A stretch of 64,000 nt of DNA. It comes from Notospermus geniculatus. Taxonomy: Eukaryota; Nemertea; Pilidiophora; Heteronemertea; Lineidae. Location: positions 216,509 to 280,508 of the forward strand of contig NMRB01000626.1 of the NCBI GenBank assembly GCA_002633025.1, in the 5' to 3' direction. This document shows, piece by piece, positions 11,801-20,662 of this stretch; position 1 is the first letter of the stretch, and the number at the start of each line of letters is the position of its first letter. The notes beneath the pieces were generated by a model. It saw only the letters and a program-made list of their open reading frames with translations, was not told where the DNA came from and did no database searches. The position numbers and the translations under genes are program-made.

Positions 11801-14800
11801 TAGCGAAGGTAACTTAATGGCAAATATCATTACAAGAAATTGGGACCTTTTCAGCTGTGTCGACTTAAACACTTTGGCGGGTTAGACGCCGGCGACTTAC
11901 GCGAGGTTTACTGTACCTACCAAAAAATGTTAACAGCAATTGTATATCTTTTTGTGCAACCTTTATTCACTATTTCCTGGCTTGGCTCCCCTACTACGGG
12001 TAGGATCTGATGACGTGTCACGCAATCACGGCTTGGCACAATTGAAATTCTAGCGTTCGTCTCTACATGAATTCTAAACTGTTGGTCACAACATCAGTCC
12101 GATGACAGATTGTCACAATGTCAGCAGTTTGTTCACGATTTTGTGGAACAAAATACAGTTCATGGTGGAAATCAATGCTGAAAGTTAGAAATTTTTGACA
12201 GTCAATGACAATGAGTCATTCAAAATGACAGTTTGAGATATCTCAATCTTCTAGAAGGGGTCACAGTCCAATGCACAAAAGGCCTTTTGCAGCAGCATGA
12301 CAAAGGCCGAATTTATAACACACAATAGATCAGCAGTATCAGATCAGCATTGACCAGCACTGAGGGCGGGGGAGGTCCTTATCCTCCACCACATCAATTG
12401 ATGTGGTGGAGGATAAGGATAAGGTAGAGCTTGTGCGGAGGCTCATTATGACGTCACTTTTGACAGGCTGACGTCAACAACAAAGTGCGCAATGTGTAGA
12501 TCGCGTCATGGTTCAAGTTAAAGACACACACACTCTGACGACAAATTGCACCACGTGGGTCGCAGATTTTTCCGTGATGACGTCATCTGCACAAGGTCTA
12601 TAGACCCCTCCCATTACCCAATTTGATTGGGGCCATGTTGATTGTTTGCTAATTAATGTACATTCAGGCCTATAATGTTGTACTTTTCTCTTGCAGGCTC
12701 AGGCGCTCGTGGCAATAGATGGAATGTGGTGACTTATCGGATAGGTAGGCATACAAATACATGTTGCTTCGCCTCATCAGGTTAAATCAGGTTGATAACA
12801 GGTTGATGGTGATTCATTGCTCCTTGAAAATCTACTTAAATCCTATTGAAAGTACAGTGTACATTCCTGCTGTTGTTCTCGATGGAAGTGAAATAACAAT
12901 TGAGATGCAATTTATTTTCATTCTTTTTTATATCTGCTGAGTGCCCTTTCATTTGCAGCCCTCTCCATTTTCTCAAGAAGTCCCCAAACATACCGTGAAT
13001 TGGAGAAATGGGGGATATTTCAGCTGCCGTCAATCAGATCCCTGCGCCAGTATACAACGGCTTATCTACAGGATGAAGGCCCTTACTATGATTACCTTCA
13101 CGATCAGGAGGTGAAATATAAGAAAATACAAGACAAGCTGAGGGAGAAGGGTGAACGCCTGCTGCCAAACAACCAGGGCATCATCATACTTGATGAGGTG
13201 AAGGTGGCAGGAAAGGTTATTTGGAATAGCAAGAGTGGGAAGATATCTGGCGTGGCGATGGATAAGGATAAATTCACCTCATTAAGTGACTTGTTTGATG
13301 TGCTGCATGACAAACCAAATAGGGACCCTGCCCAGTACATATTGCAGTTCTTGTGGCGCGATTTGTCATCGAACTTTGATGTCATTGGGCCGCATTACTC
13401 ATCTGCAACAACTATGACGTCATCGTTCACAACAGCCTGCCTATGGGATGCTATTCATGCTTTCCAAATGTTTGGCTTCAAGGTAAGTGTAATAACTACA
13501 CTGCACAACCCACATGGTGTCCCTGTATCATTGACGAATTCTAATCCATTCACTGTTCAATACATTTCACGTTCATCAGAAAAACAAGCACACTGGAAAC
13601 AGGCAATTTTCAGACCAGATGAACAGAAAGAAGAGATGCAGTATTTAATAGTTTGTATCATTTCCATTGATCGCAAATCATTATTCAAATTTATTAAATT
13701 TGTGTCTTGCAGATCAATGTCGTGGTCATGGATGGAGCAAGTTCAAACCTGTCTATGGCCAAACTTCTGTCAGAATACGGCAAAGGGCCGTACGGGTTGA
13801 ATGGTCCGGCAGAAGATGTACATGCAATTTTCCCATGGTTAATGAACCCGGATTTTCCCCAACACCGAATATACCTGATGATGTGCCCAACTCACCAGGT
13901 AAGACAAAACACACATCAAATATTCTGTTAAAAATACGGAACTGTCCCTTCAGACATACTCTAGTGCATGTAAGCAAGTTGATATAAGTTGCAATTCTTG
14001 AATTCTGGGTTCAACACCATTCTGATTTTGGAAATTATACATTGTGAATTTTTGCAATCATTGTGTTTTATTCTGGCTTCAGCTGAAGAACATGATGAAT
14101 TCTTTGTGGGCAAGCTACGAGGGGCGGGCAAAGGCTCTAACGTACGGCAGGGACAAAGTGATATTTGGTTGGAAACAAATAGAAGGCATGTGGGAAAGAG
14201 AGAAGGAGAGACGCCAGGCAGGGAATGTCAGAATGGTAAAGAATCTTGTCAAGTCCTATGTCGATCGTGACAGCTGGACAAAACTGAATGTACAGCCTGC
14301 CAAAATCATGCAGGTGAGTTGACATTGCTAAGTGGTCATGAGTCAGTATGATTTTCTGTGGATTTTATGATTTTTTTTCAACGACAGGTTACAAAACTGG
14401 TTGTTCATAAGCATTTTGTCTATTGCAGAAATTTTCAAGGAACTTATGTCGTAAGAGAGTAATCAGCAAAGGGAGCCCTCATTTAAAGTTCAAATGTCAA
14501 AATTCTCATTGAATGACTGTTTTCATCCCCTTTTGACAGCAACCCCAGGTCTTGGCCGAGATCTTAAGTTACGCCAATCCCGACGAAGGTGATCCACCTG
14601 AAGATCAAGAAGAAGCTATGGCCACACACGCCTATCTGAAGGCATGCAGCCAATTGTTTGAACTTGGGTTCCTGAAGAGTGGATATGATGCCCGGATAAC
14701 GGATGTTGACAACAGCACGACACTCGACAGTATCATATCAGGCTTCACATTCTTCAGGTCGTGGATGGATCAGCTGAGAGATGATTGTGAGTACCACCAT

Positions 14801-15858
14801 CTCTGTAAAGTAGTTCACTGTAGTGCTCTGACTTATAGNTGGTTGTTCATAAGCATTTTGTCTATTGCAGAAATTTTCAAGGAACTTATGTCGTAAGAGA
14901 GTAATCAGCGAAGGGAGCCCTCATTTAAAGTTCAAATGTCAAAATTCTCATTGAATGACTGTTTTCATCCCCTTTTGACAGCAACCCCAGGTCTTGGCCG
15001 AGATCTTAAGTTACGCCAATCCCGACGAAGGTGATCCACCTGAAGATCAAGAAGAAGCTATGGCCACACACGCCTATCTGAAGGCATGCAGCCAATTGTT
15101 TGAACTTGGGTTCCTGAAGAGTGGATATGATGCCCGGATAACGGATGTTGACAACAGCACGACACTCGACAGTATCATATCAGGCTTCACATTCTTCAGG
15201 TCGTGGATGGATCAGCTGAGAGATGATTGTGAGTACCACCATCTCTGTAAAGTAGTTCACTGTAGTGCTCTGACTTATAGTCTTATTAATCATTCAGTGA
15301 AATAACACTCTCATAGATTCTTATGACTTCTCTTGCATGTGAAGACATTTCAACCGAAACCTAGAAACATGTTGATTATTGAAAATTTCTTTGGTTTCAG
15401 TCCCCGATGACTTCTCATTAACAAAGGCAACGGAGAAAAGATTCCTGGCTTGGCAGGTAAGTTTTTTTTTTCATTCTTCTCAAAAATGCAGAGGCTTAAA
15501 GGCAGTAATGTAATCATGATGACGGCATTTACAATTTTCACATAATCAGCATCTTCATTTTCAGACATATGACCTCCTTAGACTGTGTGTGTACAGCTTT
15601 AAGGAATTCTGCAGGGATTATCTCGAGCGTTATCCTGGCTACTACATCACTCCTCTGAAGTTGAACGGAAGTGCCGTTGAGACACTGTTCAGTCAATTCA
15701 AGGCAGCAGCTGGAGGTAAATTGACATCTGTGAACTATTCATATGCCAAGCGCTCTAAGCAGCTGTAGAGGGAGGTTCGAGGTGATGCCTCTGGATACCG
15801 GAATGCCCCTTTGTACACACAGTTTGAGCCACTTAAGAAGAAAGCCAGGAAGAAGTAA
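4764..15858 (+). CDS. P-element/THAP9-like transposase gene, eight exons, one late in-frame stop
   Basis: Eight exons join in phase: 4764-5823, 12697-12744, 12959-13482, 13713-13898, 14083-14313, 14540-14786, 15401-15456 and 15565-15858 (2646 bases, 881 residues counting the TAG), each bounded by GT-AG. The N-terminal exon has a Cys-rich segment (CKECSLSF) and a coiled stretch; exon 3 has LPSIRSLRQY and ILDEVKVAGKVIWNSK (first RNase H Asp); exon 4 begins INVVVMDGASSNLSMAK (second Asp); exon 5 begins LKNMMNSLW after MCPTHQ; exon 8 has LNGSAVETLFSQFK with the likely last Glu. This matches a large animal transposase family with a P-element-like RNase H fold, whose role is cut-and-paste DNA transposition in the nucleus. 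A TAG at 15766-15768 interrupts the frame 30 codons before a basic end (LKKKARKK) and TAA at 15856. Exon 6 is duplicated by a contig join. Confidence 0.75.
5565..6884. repeat. Haplotype or contig-end duplication around a single N
   Basis: Bases 5565-6228 and 6230-6884 are near-identical and are separated by one N at 6229. They differ by a few substitutions (for example GGCGCC versus GGCGAC) and a 9-base insertion in the first copy. The second copy starts in mid-exon with no acceptor. This is the pattern expected when two allelic contig ends were joined end to end, so exon 1 is really present once. Confidence 0.85.
6885..8722. other. Intron 1 sequence with small foldback elements
   Basis: No convincing coding exon. 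At about 7048-7138 a short foldback is bounded by AGGGCCGTATTT and its inverse (Harbinger-style MITE ends). At about 8114-8201 a hairpin pairs AGGGGATCACAGTTCC with GGAACTGTGCTCCCCT and encloses a GTGAA repeat. An 11-base G run lies near 8380. Three GAACAGGGTGGTAA repeats stand near 8490-8555. Confidence 0.5.
8723..9025 (+). CDS. Candidate alternative exon A inside transposase intron 1 (poly-Asp, CxxC)
   Basis: A 303-base open stretch bounded by a strong acceptor (pyrimidine tract and GACAG at 8718-8722) and donor (CAAG|GTAAGC at 9026). Both ends are phase 1, matching the phase-1 donor of transposase exon 1 and acceptor of exon 2, so it can be a cassette or part of a short isoform. It encodes an acidic Ser/Thr-rich segment, a run of ten Asp from a GAT microsatellite, and a Cys-rich motif CDVCNKPRWTHDEPC. 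The same motif type recurs in the next exon. Function unknown; possibly a zinc-binding tail. No transcript evidence is available to me. Confidence 0.5.
9152..9318 (+). CDS. Candidate alternative terminal exon B (CxxC, stop)
   Basis: It starts after the acceptor GATATTTGCAG (to 9151), in phase 1 with exon A, and encodes about 55 residues ending at a TGA: an acidic stretch (DDENSDTNETECDE) and CPDCDWPHGPDDEC, a second copy of the exon A Cys motif (C-x2-C then 9-10 residues then C, with Trp, His and Asp inside). A possible polyadenylation signal AATAAA follows near 9688. Joined to exon 1 this would make a transposase N-terminus without catalytic residues, the type of product that represses P elements in Drosophila. 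That parallel is inference. Confidence 0.45.
9336..9545. mobile_element. Foldback MITE, TAA target duplication (Harbinger-like)
   Basis: Ends are inverted copies of GGCCATGTAAAAATACTTG, flanked by TAA at 9333-9335 and 9546-9548, the 3-bp TWA duplication of PIF/Harbinger elements. The inside has a T-rich then A-rich stretch. It sits in the putative 3' UTR of alternative exon B. Confidence 0.75.
9786..10499. mobile_element. Foldback MITE with GGGTTTACAT ends, hosting a second MITE
   Basis: The ends pair GAGGCTGGGTTTACATAGAG with CTCTATGTAAACCCAGCCTT. A related end (GGGCGGGTTTACATTGAGG) bounds the element at 45894-46024, so this is a family. The interior has further inverted pieces built on ACACGC and CGTGTC words and is interrupted by the MITE at 9850-10098. 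Confidence 0.7.
9850..10098. mobile_element. Nested Harbinger-like MITE, TTA target duplication
   Basis: The ends are inverted copies of GGCCAAGTAAAAATA, flanked by TTA at 9847-9849 and 10099-10101. The ends resemble those of the element at 9336-9545 (GGCCATGTAAAAATA), so both belong to one family. It lies inside the 9786-10499 MITE. Confidence 0.75.
10500..10983. other. Intronic sequence, single-N join at 10840
   Basis: No coding exon or repeat structure recognised. A single N at 10840 marks a contig join; ACATTGGTTC occurs before it (about 10640) and directly after it. Confidence 0.4.
10984..11913. mobile_element. Tc1/mariner-type MITE with TA duplication
   Basis: The element starts CAGTAAACCTCGCGTAAGTC and ends in the inverse, with TA on both sides (10982-10983, 11914-11915). 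Terminal CAGT plus TA duplication is typical of Tc1/mariner or Tigger derivatives. The subterminal zones hold many spaced copies of CGACTTA (near 11040-11120 and 11700-11890), and the middle 500 bases are different and non-coding. Confidence 0.75.
12376..12419. repeat. 44-bp perfect palindrome
   Basis: The two halves, each built on CCTTATCCTCCACCACATCA, meet at AATT with no spacer and no mismatch over 44 bases. A partial copy of its edge (ATAAGGATAAGG) continues to 12424, directly next to a CRE-rich MITE. Confidence 0.9.
12425..12602. mobile_element. CRE-rich MITE, copy 1
   Basis: The ends are inverted (TAGAGCTTGTGC at left, GCACAAGGTCTATA at right). Inside are at least three TGACGTCA or near-identical CRE motifs and CCACGTGG (an E-box). 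Its reverse complement aligns along its length with the element at 53502-53729, so the two are one family. Confidence 0.75.
12697..13482 (+). CDS. Transposase exons 2 and 3 (start of RNase H core)
   Basis: Exon 2 is only 48 bases (12697-12744; GARGNRWNVVTYRI), flanked by CTTGCAG and GTAGGC. Exon 3 (12959-13482) follows TTTGCAG and ends before GTAAGT. Exon 3 gives LSIFSRSPQTYRELEKWG, LPSIRSLRQYT, then ILDEVKVAGKVIWNSKSGK with the presumed first catalytic Asp, and QYILQFLWRDLSSNFDVIGP. Exon 2 and exon 1 join as phase 1 to phase 1, which fixes exon 2 as genuine despite its size. These motifs are the family signature. Confidence 0.75.
13713..14313 (+). CDS. Transposase exons 4 and 5 (core continued)
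   Basis: Exon 4 (13713-13898) starts at TCTTGCAG and ends CACCAG|GTAAGA; it carries VVMDGASSNLSMAK (second catalytic Asp) and ends at LMMCPTHQ. Exon 5 (14083-14313) follows GGCTTCAG and ends ATGCAG|GTGAGT; it reads LKNMMNSLWASYEGRAK, FGWKQIEGMWEREKERR and RDSWTKLNVQPAKIMQ. Both are whole-codon exons. The region corresponds to the end of the first RNase H half and the alpha-helical insertion of P-like transposases. Confidence 0.75.
14398..15280. repeat. Second contig-end duplication around a single N (exon 6)
   Basis: Bases 14398-14838 and 14840-15280 are 441-base copies separated by one N at 14839; I see one substitution. Each copy contains transposase exon 6 with its acceptor (TTTTGACAG) and donor (ATT|GTGAGT): 14540-14786 and 14982-15228. 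Exon 6 ends in phase 1, so including both copies would break the frame, which supports an assembly artefact. Confidence 0.85.
15401..15858 (+). CDS. Transposase exons 7 and 8 with in-frame TAG
   Basis: Exon 7 (15401-15456) gives PDDFSLTKATEKRFLAWQ and ends at GTAAGT; exon 8 starts at 15565 after CATTTTCAG. Exon 8 carries YPGYYITPLKLNGSAVETLF, where the Glu is the likely third catalytic residue, then GGKLTSVNYSYAKRSKQL. A TAG at 15766-15768 follows, yet the same frame continues 29 codons with GYRNAPLYT and LKKKARKK to a TAA at 15856-15858. The continuation keeps the family style, so the TAG looks like a point mutation (CAG to TAG) or a polymorphism. Confidence 0.7.
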
Positions 15859-15938
15859 CGACAAAAGCAACTTCCTCATTCCTGATGACACTTGTACTAA
15901 GGATATCGGCCAGTTCTCGCTGCTGTTTACTATCTTTA

Positions 15939-16195
15939 TATGATCAAGTCAGGAAAGCCAAATTTGTTTAAATGTAACCATAAATGTGCAATGTGATAGG
16001 ATATACTGTAATCTCATTTATTTATTTGTCATGATCAGGTCAGGAAAGATTTAAAAGCCAAATTTGTTTCAATGTAATCGCAAGTGTGCAATGTGGTAGA
16101 ATGTACTGGAGTCTCATTTATTTGTCTTTACATGACCAGGTGAGGAAAGCCAAATTTGTTTCAATGTAACCATAAGTGTGCAATGTGGTAAAGAA
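15939..16195. repeat. Three tandem units of about 100 bp downstream of the transposase
   Basis: Three imperfect direct copies share GTCAGGAAAG, GCCAAATTTGTTTCAATGTA and GTGTGCAATGTGGTA. They start about 80 bases after the transposase TAA. Subterminal direct repeats are common in transposons, but this could also be an unrelated satellite seed. Confidence 0.8.
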
Positions 16196-17007
16196 ATCAG
16201 CAATGGAATCTTGATATATTTGGGATGTTTACTGATTTGCTGATGGTCTCCAGTTGGGAAATATCTCCAGTTGGGAAGTATCTTGTATCAAGAATATATT
16301 CTTGCTTGTAATGTATGTACTGTTTGTCACATTCCGTTAAAGGAGCTGGACGTCCAAGTTGTAAACACTCACTCACTGGTTCTCTATCCACGCGACACCT
16401 GCGGTGCTGCCACCGATTGTTGGTCATGGTGATGTGTACTGACGTGAATATCGTGAGTTGCATTGGACCAAGTTGATTGGACCGAGTGAGGATATTCCGC
16501 CAGTCATTTTTTCACCAGTCACCAGTCATTTTTCTGCCAGTCATTTCAAAAATGACAGAAATTTGCCTTAAACATACTAGTTAAGTTTTGTGGATTGAAG
16601 TCAGGATGAGTATGTTTTATCACTTTAAAGATTACTCTGTAAATGTATTGGGGTGGATGTATTTAGCACTCCGGTGAAAGTAAGTTAAAACCGAAAGGAA
16701 GTTCGGAGATGAGGATTTGTATCTGATCATACGGTGGCCCGTAAGGAATATATTAGTTTTGCACTTTAGAAATTTGAAATCTTCATTTTCTCATACATTC
16801 ACGCAACTTATAATACATTTTTGATTAAAATNGAACAAATTTCCATTAACTGGCGAGTTAAGAGCAAACAAATAACACAAAAATTTCAAATGTAGATACA
16901 CACTTTTTCCCTTATACATGTAGGATTGAAACATTACAGGAAGCGAAGCTAAAACTGCACCAGTCCATAAAAACTGCTGGAGCACCACTGTCATACTATC
17001 AAATGCT
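16196..17007. other. Spacer between convergent genes
   Basis: No coding region recognised. It holds AAGAATATATTCTTG (a palindrome near 16290), repeated CCAGTCA words near 16498-16550, and a single-N join at 16832. Confidence 0.4.
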
Positions 17008-18257
17008 TCACTGCTTTCCAGCCTTTCCCCTGCTTCCACGTCCTCTCCCACGTCCTCGTCCTCGACCCCTTGCACGCTTCCCACTCTGTCCACTCAAAGT
17101 ATACAGTTTGTCTCGAAGTCCCGCACCACCTTTACTCTTTCCCCCCGCCTTCTCTACTGACGCATCAAATTCTCCTTTAATGAATCCACCGACACGAGCA
17201 TGAGTGTATTTCCTAATAAAAGTCTTCACTGTCTCCCGAATAATATTTTCTTTCACTGTTTCTGTACACACACTTTGCAGTATAGTGACAAATTTGTCGA
17301 ACAAACCCTGGTCGTCCTCAATCTTCGCATCAATCACCTGAAAAAGACAGCAAATCTGTACATTTTGGCACATTTATCAGCATTAAAATTTATATAAAGA
17401 TGACTTTGCTGATAAAGTACTAATCTCTCCACAAAATAACCTTCTCTAACTTCATTTTTCATTTAGGAGTTCATTTTAATTTTTAATATCTTGGTGACAA
17501 AAAATGGTATTATATTAATGCACTTGCCTTCACAAGATCATGGCCATGGTCTTTGCCAAACTGGCCTCGGATTTTAGTATCCAATTCTCTTAATGCTGGC
17601 AGGTATTCTGGCTGAACAAAGTACATCCCCCCTCTGTCCATAGCGGTCTGTTGTATGGGGATGTCATGGGTGGCTTTCTCCTCACGTGGTATCGCAATGG
17701 CAGATAACAATTTTTTCTTGACTTCATAATCTGCAAATATAAAATAAAAAAATACATAGTAGGTAAATGGTCAAGATAAATTTGACTCTTGGGATAGGCC
17801 TAGCACCTAGGCCTACCCTCATGACCCTACATGTGTAGCTGACGAAAGAAAGTTATGTCAAAGACAAATTGGCCAACTGATGTATGTAGGCCTTTCACCT
17901 CAGCTAGGTATAGGGGCCTTGTATCTTGAACATAACCTCACCTTGATCTTTGTCTTTATTCCTTTTCAAAAGGTTGAACATGTCTCCAAGACATCCTCCA
18001 GCGATCAGTTGAACACCCCAATCTGGCTGATCTGGTGTTGATTCCTCTGGCGTATCTTCAGCAAGCCTAAATGATAACCGTCCTCGGGGACACCCTCGAC
18101 CTCTGGTCGTGGCTCCTCTTCTCGCTGCTCTTCCCCTACTAGGCCTACGTCGCCCTGTCCCTGTAGTAGACCCTCCACGTGCGCTGCCACTGGGCTCGTG
18201 TACATCATCATCATGGCCTAGGTCTACCATGTCTACGTTGTTGACAGGCCTACTCAT
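17008..18257 (-). CDS. Companion gene, ORF2: three exons, RG-rich C-terminus, unknown function
   Basis: Exons 18257-17942, 17730-17528 and 17337-17008 (849 bases, 282 residues) join in phase; the donors are CAAG|GTGAGG and a GC donor (GAAG|GCAAGT), the acceptors TATTTGCAG and TTTTTCAG. The first exon is acidic then strongly Arg-rich (SRGRAARRGATTRGRG); the middle reads DRGGMYFVQPEYLPALRELD; the last has a helical region (FIRKYTHARVGGF) and ends in an RG repeat tail (RARGRGRGRGRGRGSRG), an RNA- or DNA-binding type of tail. The GG-x-Y/V-P-x3-L type segment recalls C-terminal modules beside other animal transposases, but I do not recognise the protein. Its ATG overlaps the stop of ORF1. Confidence 0.55.
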
Positions 18258-18661
18258 CAGCTCATCTCCTCTTTCTCACAAGAACAAAACAAATAAACCT
18301 GCCGTTGTATCGAGGCAACAATACACATTAAATCTTCGTCTTCAAGATTGCCAACTCTCCCGAGTTTCTCCGCTACCGATCTTTTAATCCCGGAGTCTTC
18401 AATGGCCTTCGTCCACCTCGTTCGAAAAACGATGTTCGCCTCTCCAGAGTCCATTTTCTTGGCACCAACAATCTTATCAAAAACATTCTTTTCCCGCTGA
18501 AATAGGTCCTTCAGTTCGCTCAACAGAACTTCAAACGAATCATGTGATGTAAATCCTTCCCACAAAATCTTCCTCGACTCATGAAGTACACAATGTCTTT
18601 CTAATTCTACGTTTTTTAATACAAATGCTTTGAGCAGTTGAGAGCGGACATTTTTAGACAT
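18257..18661 (-). CDS. Companion gene, ORF1: 134-residue basic helical protein, unknown
   Basis: An uninterrupted frame from ATG at 18661 to TGA at 18257-18259. It is mostly helical and charged, with no signal peptide or membrane segment: SQLLKAFVLKNVELERH at the N-terminus, LLSELKDLFQREKNVFDKI in the middle, and RTRWTKAIEDSGIKRSVAEKL, which could be a small DNA-binding fold. The last two Cys lie in FCSCEKEE. Its stop and the next ATG share one base (TGATG), so ORF2 could be made by termination-reinitiation. A weak donor lies inside (GCAG|GTTTAT at about 18292). The gene faces the transposase gene tail to tail. Function unknown. Confidence 0.5.
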   Translation of the reverse strand: MSKNVRSQLLKAFVLKNVELERHCVLHESRKILWEGFTSHDSFEVLLSELKDLFQREKNVFDKIVGAKKMDSGEANIVFRTRWTKAIEDSGIKRSVAEKLGRVGNLEDEDLMCIVASIQRQVYLFCSCEKEEMS

Positions 18662-19140
18662 GTGTCATGTGTGTGTTGACGTTTGTGAACGACACTTCCT
18701 GTCCGAATGCATCCTGGGTAAAATAAACAAATACGACGAAGGCACGATTGGTTACGGAAATACGCGAAGGTGCGCCGAACGATGAAAGCGCCATCTGCTC
18801 ACAGTGGTATAAACCAAAGCTGCTGAAAGAACCCGCCGCCGGGATATTGTGCGTCGGTAAAATCTGAAAAAATGCCGATTCAATCGAGCCAAATATCTCG
18901 CTTATTTGGCCGAATATCATAAAAAGTAAGGTGTCATTTTGTTGGGTTTGATCTCATCTAAACGACTGACTATTGATATTTTCTCGGTAACCAAGGAGTT
19001 TGGTGTAATTAATGAATAAATGCAAGTAGTTTTCATGGTTTCGCCAGTTGCATATTCTTGGGTAATATATTCTTGCTTATACAGACTTGTATTAAATTCA
19101 GGTGAGGGGACTACTCACGGGACTGGAGCAATTGGTCCAC
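18662..19140. other. Upstream region of the companion gene, edge of the insert
   Basis: Possible promoter region for the minus-strand gene (a GGTTTATACC element near 18812 on the minus strand). No inverted copy of the left edge (4625-4763) is visible. GGTAATATATTCTTG near 19060 recalls a phrase near 8085 in intron 1 and the palindrome near 16290. Confidence 0.35.
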
Positions 19141-20660
19141 TTAGGCGAGGTGGTCCCGTTTTACCGAATAAACTGATACTGGTTGCATCTCATTTTTGAG
19201 ATCATCGAAAAACATTTCAGGAGTTAAATTTGTTTCATTATAACTTTCAAAAGAATTATAAAACGAATATGGAACCGATCCTTTCTTTCTTAAAAATTTA
19301 AAATCATCTTCATTTGGGTAAGCTTGTCTTGTTATTTTAAAATCATCATCAACCATCACTTTCGTACAATTATCTAAACTACCTTGTAAAAATCTGTAGG
19401 AGTCTAAAAATCTTATACAACCGAATTGGAATGAAATATAACATTCAGCTGTTTTAGCTAATATTTTGATCTCTTTATCAGTTTTTTTAGTAAGTGTCTT
19501 AACGAATAAATGTGCGTCGTAATTACTTAGGTTATGAAAAGACTGGTACAAAATTGATATTTCTAGCTTTTAAGTTACAATAATTATGAGCGGCTCCTCT
19601 AAATTTTCCATTGTAGTGATCGTGATCTCTAACGATTTTTCCATAGAGATTTTTCTTACAATAGTAGTAGATGCTTCTTCCTGTGTTAACGACATTTCTA
19701 TATTTGTATTTAAAAGATTTGCAAATCTTTTTTCTATATTAATTAACCAATTGCAAAATACTTCAACAACATCTGATCCTCTATGACATAAATATTCATT
19801 TTGGTATAAATTTGGATAATCAGAATGTACATAACAACCAACTGCAGATGCTATTTGTGATTTTAGTTTCTTTGTTTTCAGTTCATCTTCCAGCTCTGCT
19901 GTAGTTTCACGATCTTCAAGTGTACACCCAGGTTTATCAGTTTCACAGTTAATACTTTCAAAATCCGCGTAAATTACAAATGGAACTTTATTCTTGAAGT
20001 GATAATTTTTAAATTTTAGAGTTGAATATTTCTCGATTGGCATTTTTACTTCACAATAATCATGTTCACCGCATTTCTTTTTATGCTCTATTAATGTCTC
20101 AATTCTTTCAAAAGCGTTCATACATCTTCTACATAAATGTTTAGTATTTTTATTATCTGTTCTAAAGAAAAGGTTAATATTTTTTAAGTACATATAATGC
20201 CGCTCATAGTACAAAACATCGATAACATCATCATCATCGAAATTCTTTGAAAGATATAACGGTTCTAAAGAGTAGTCAAGGATTGAAGTTGAGTTAATTT
20301 TTTTAGTTTCCAACCCAAATACATTTATTTTTAAATTATTTTCTTTTTCGATTTTTGGAATATCTTTTATCATAACCGGAAAATTATCAATTTTTATTTC
20401 ATTTTGATACTTTTTATAGGAATATATTTCGCTTACATGATTTTTAGGTGGATATTTAGCCGCTAATAAAGACCATAGAAAACACTTCTCATCATTAGAT
20501 TTTACATTTATCACAGCGTTTGTTTTGAAAGGAAGTTGAATAAAGTGTCCACCTTTTATCTCTTTCATCCCAACAATCCAAATATCCATGTATTTTATTT
20601 GATCTAGTGATAAACCACTTCCGTTAAAATATCTTTCATCAATTAATAATAGAAAATTTT
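19141..20660 (-). pseudogene. Polinton PolB fragment (N-terminal and exonuclease part)
   Basis: Two minus-strand frames (20589-19570 and 19551-19141), plus in-frame coding up to about 20660, cover the N-terminal part of a Polinton family B DNA polymerase. Visible: an N-terminal segment (EKCFLWSLLAAKYPP), a zinc-finger-like HLCRRCMNAFERIETLIEHKKKC-type cluster of Cys and His, and FVIYADFES, the first exonuclease motif. A further stretch in a third frame around 19560-19690 carries the RDHDH type of motif, so there are frameshifts near 19690 and 19555. The polymerase palm is missing: homology stops at about 19195, where the inserted DNA begins. The 5' end is also truncated and abuts the integrase stop. 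In life it would replicate the element by protein priming; this copy cannot. Confidence 0.8.
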
Positions 20661-20662
20661 TT

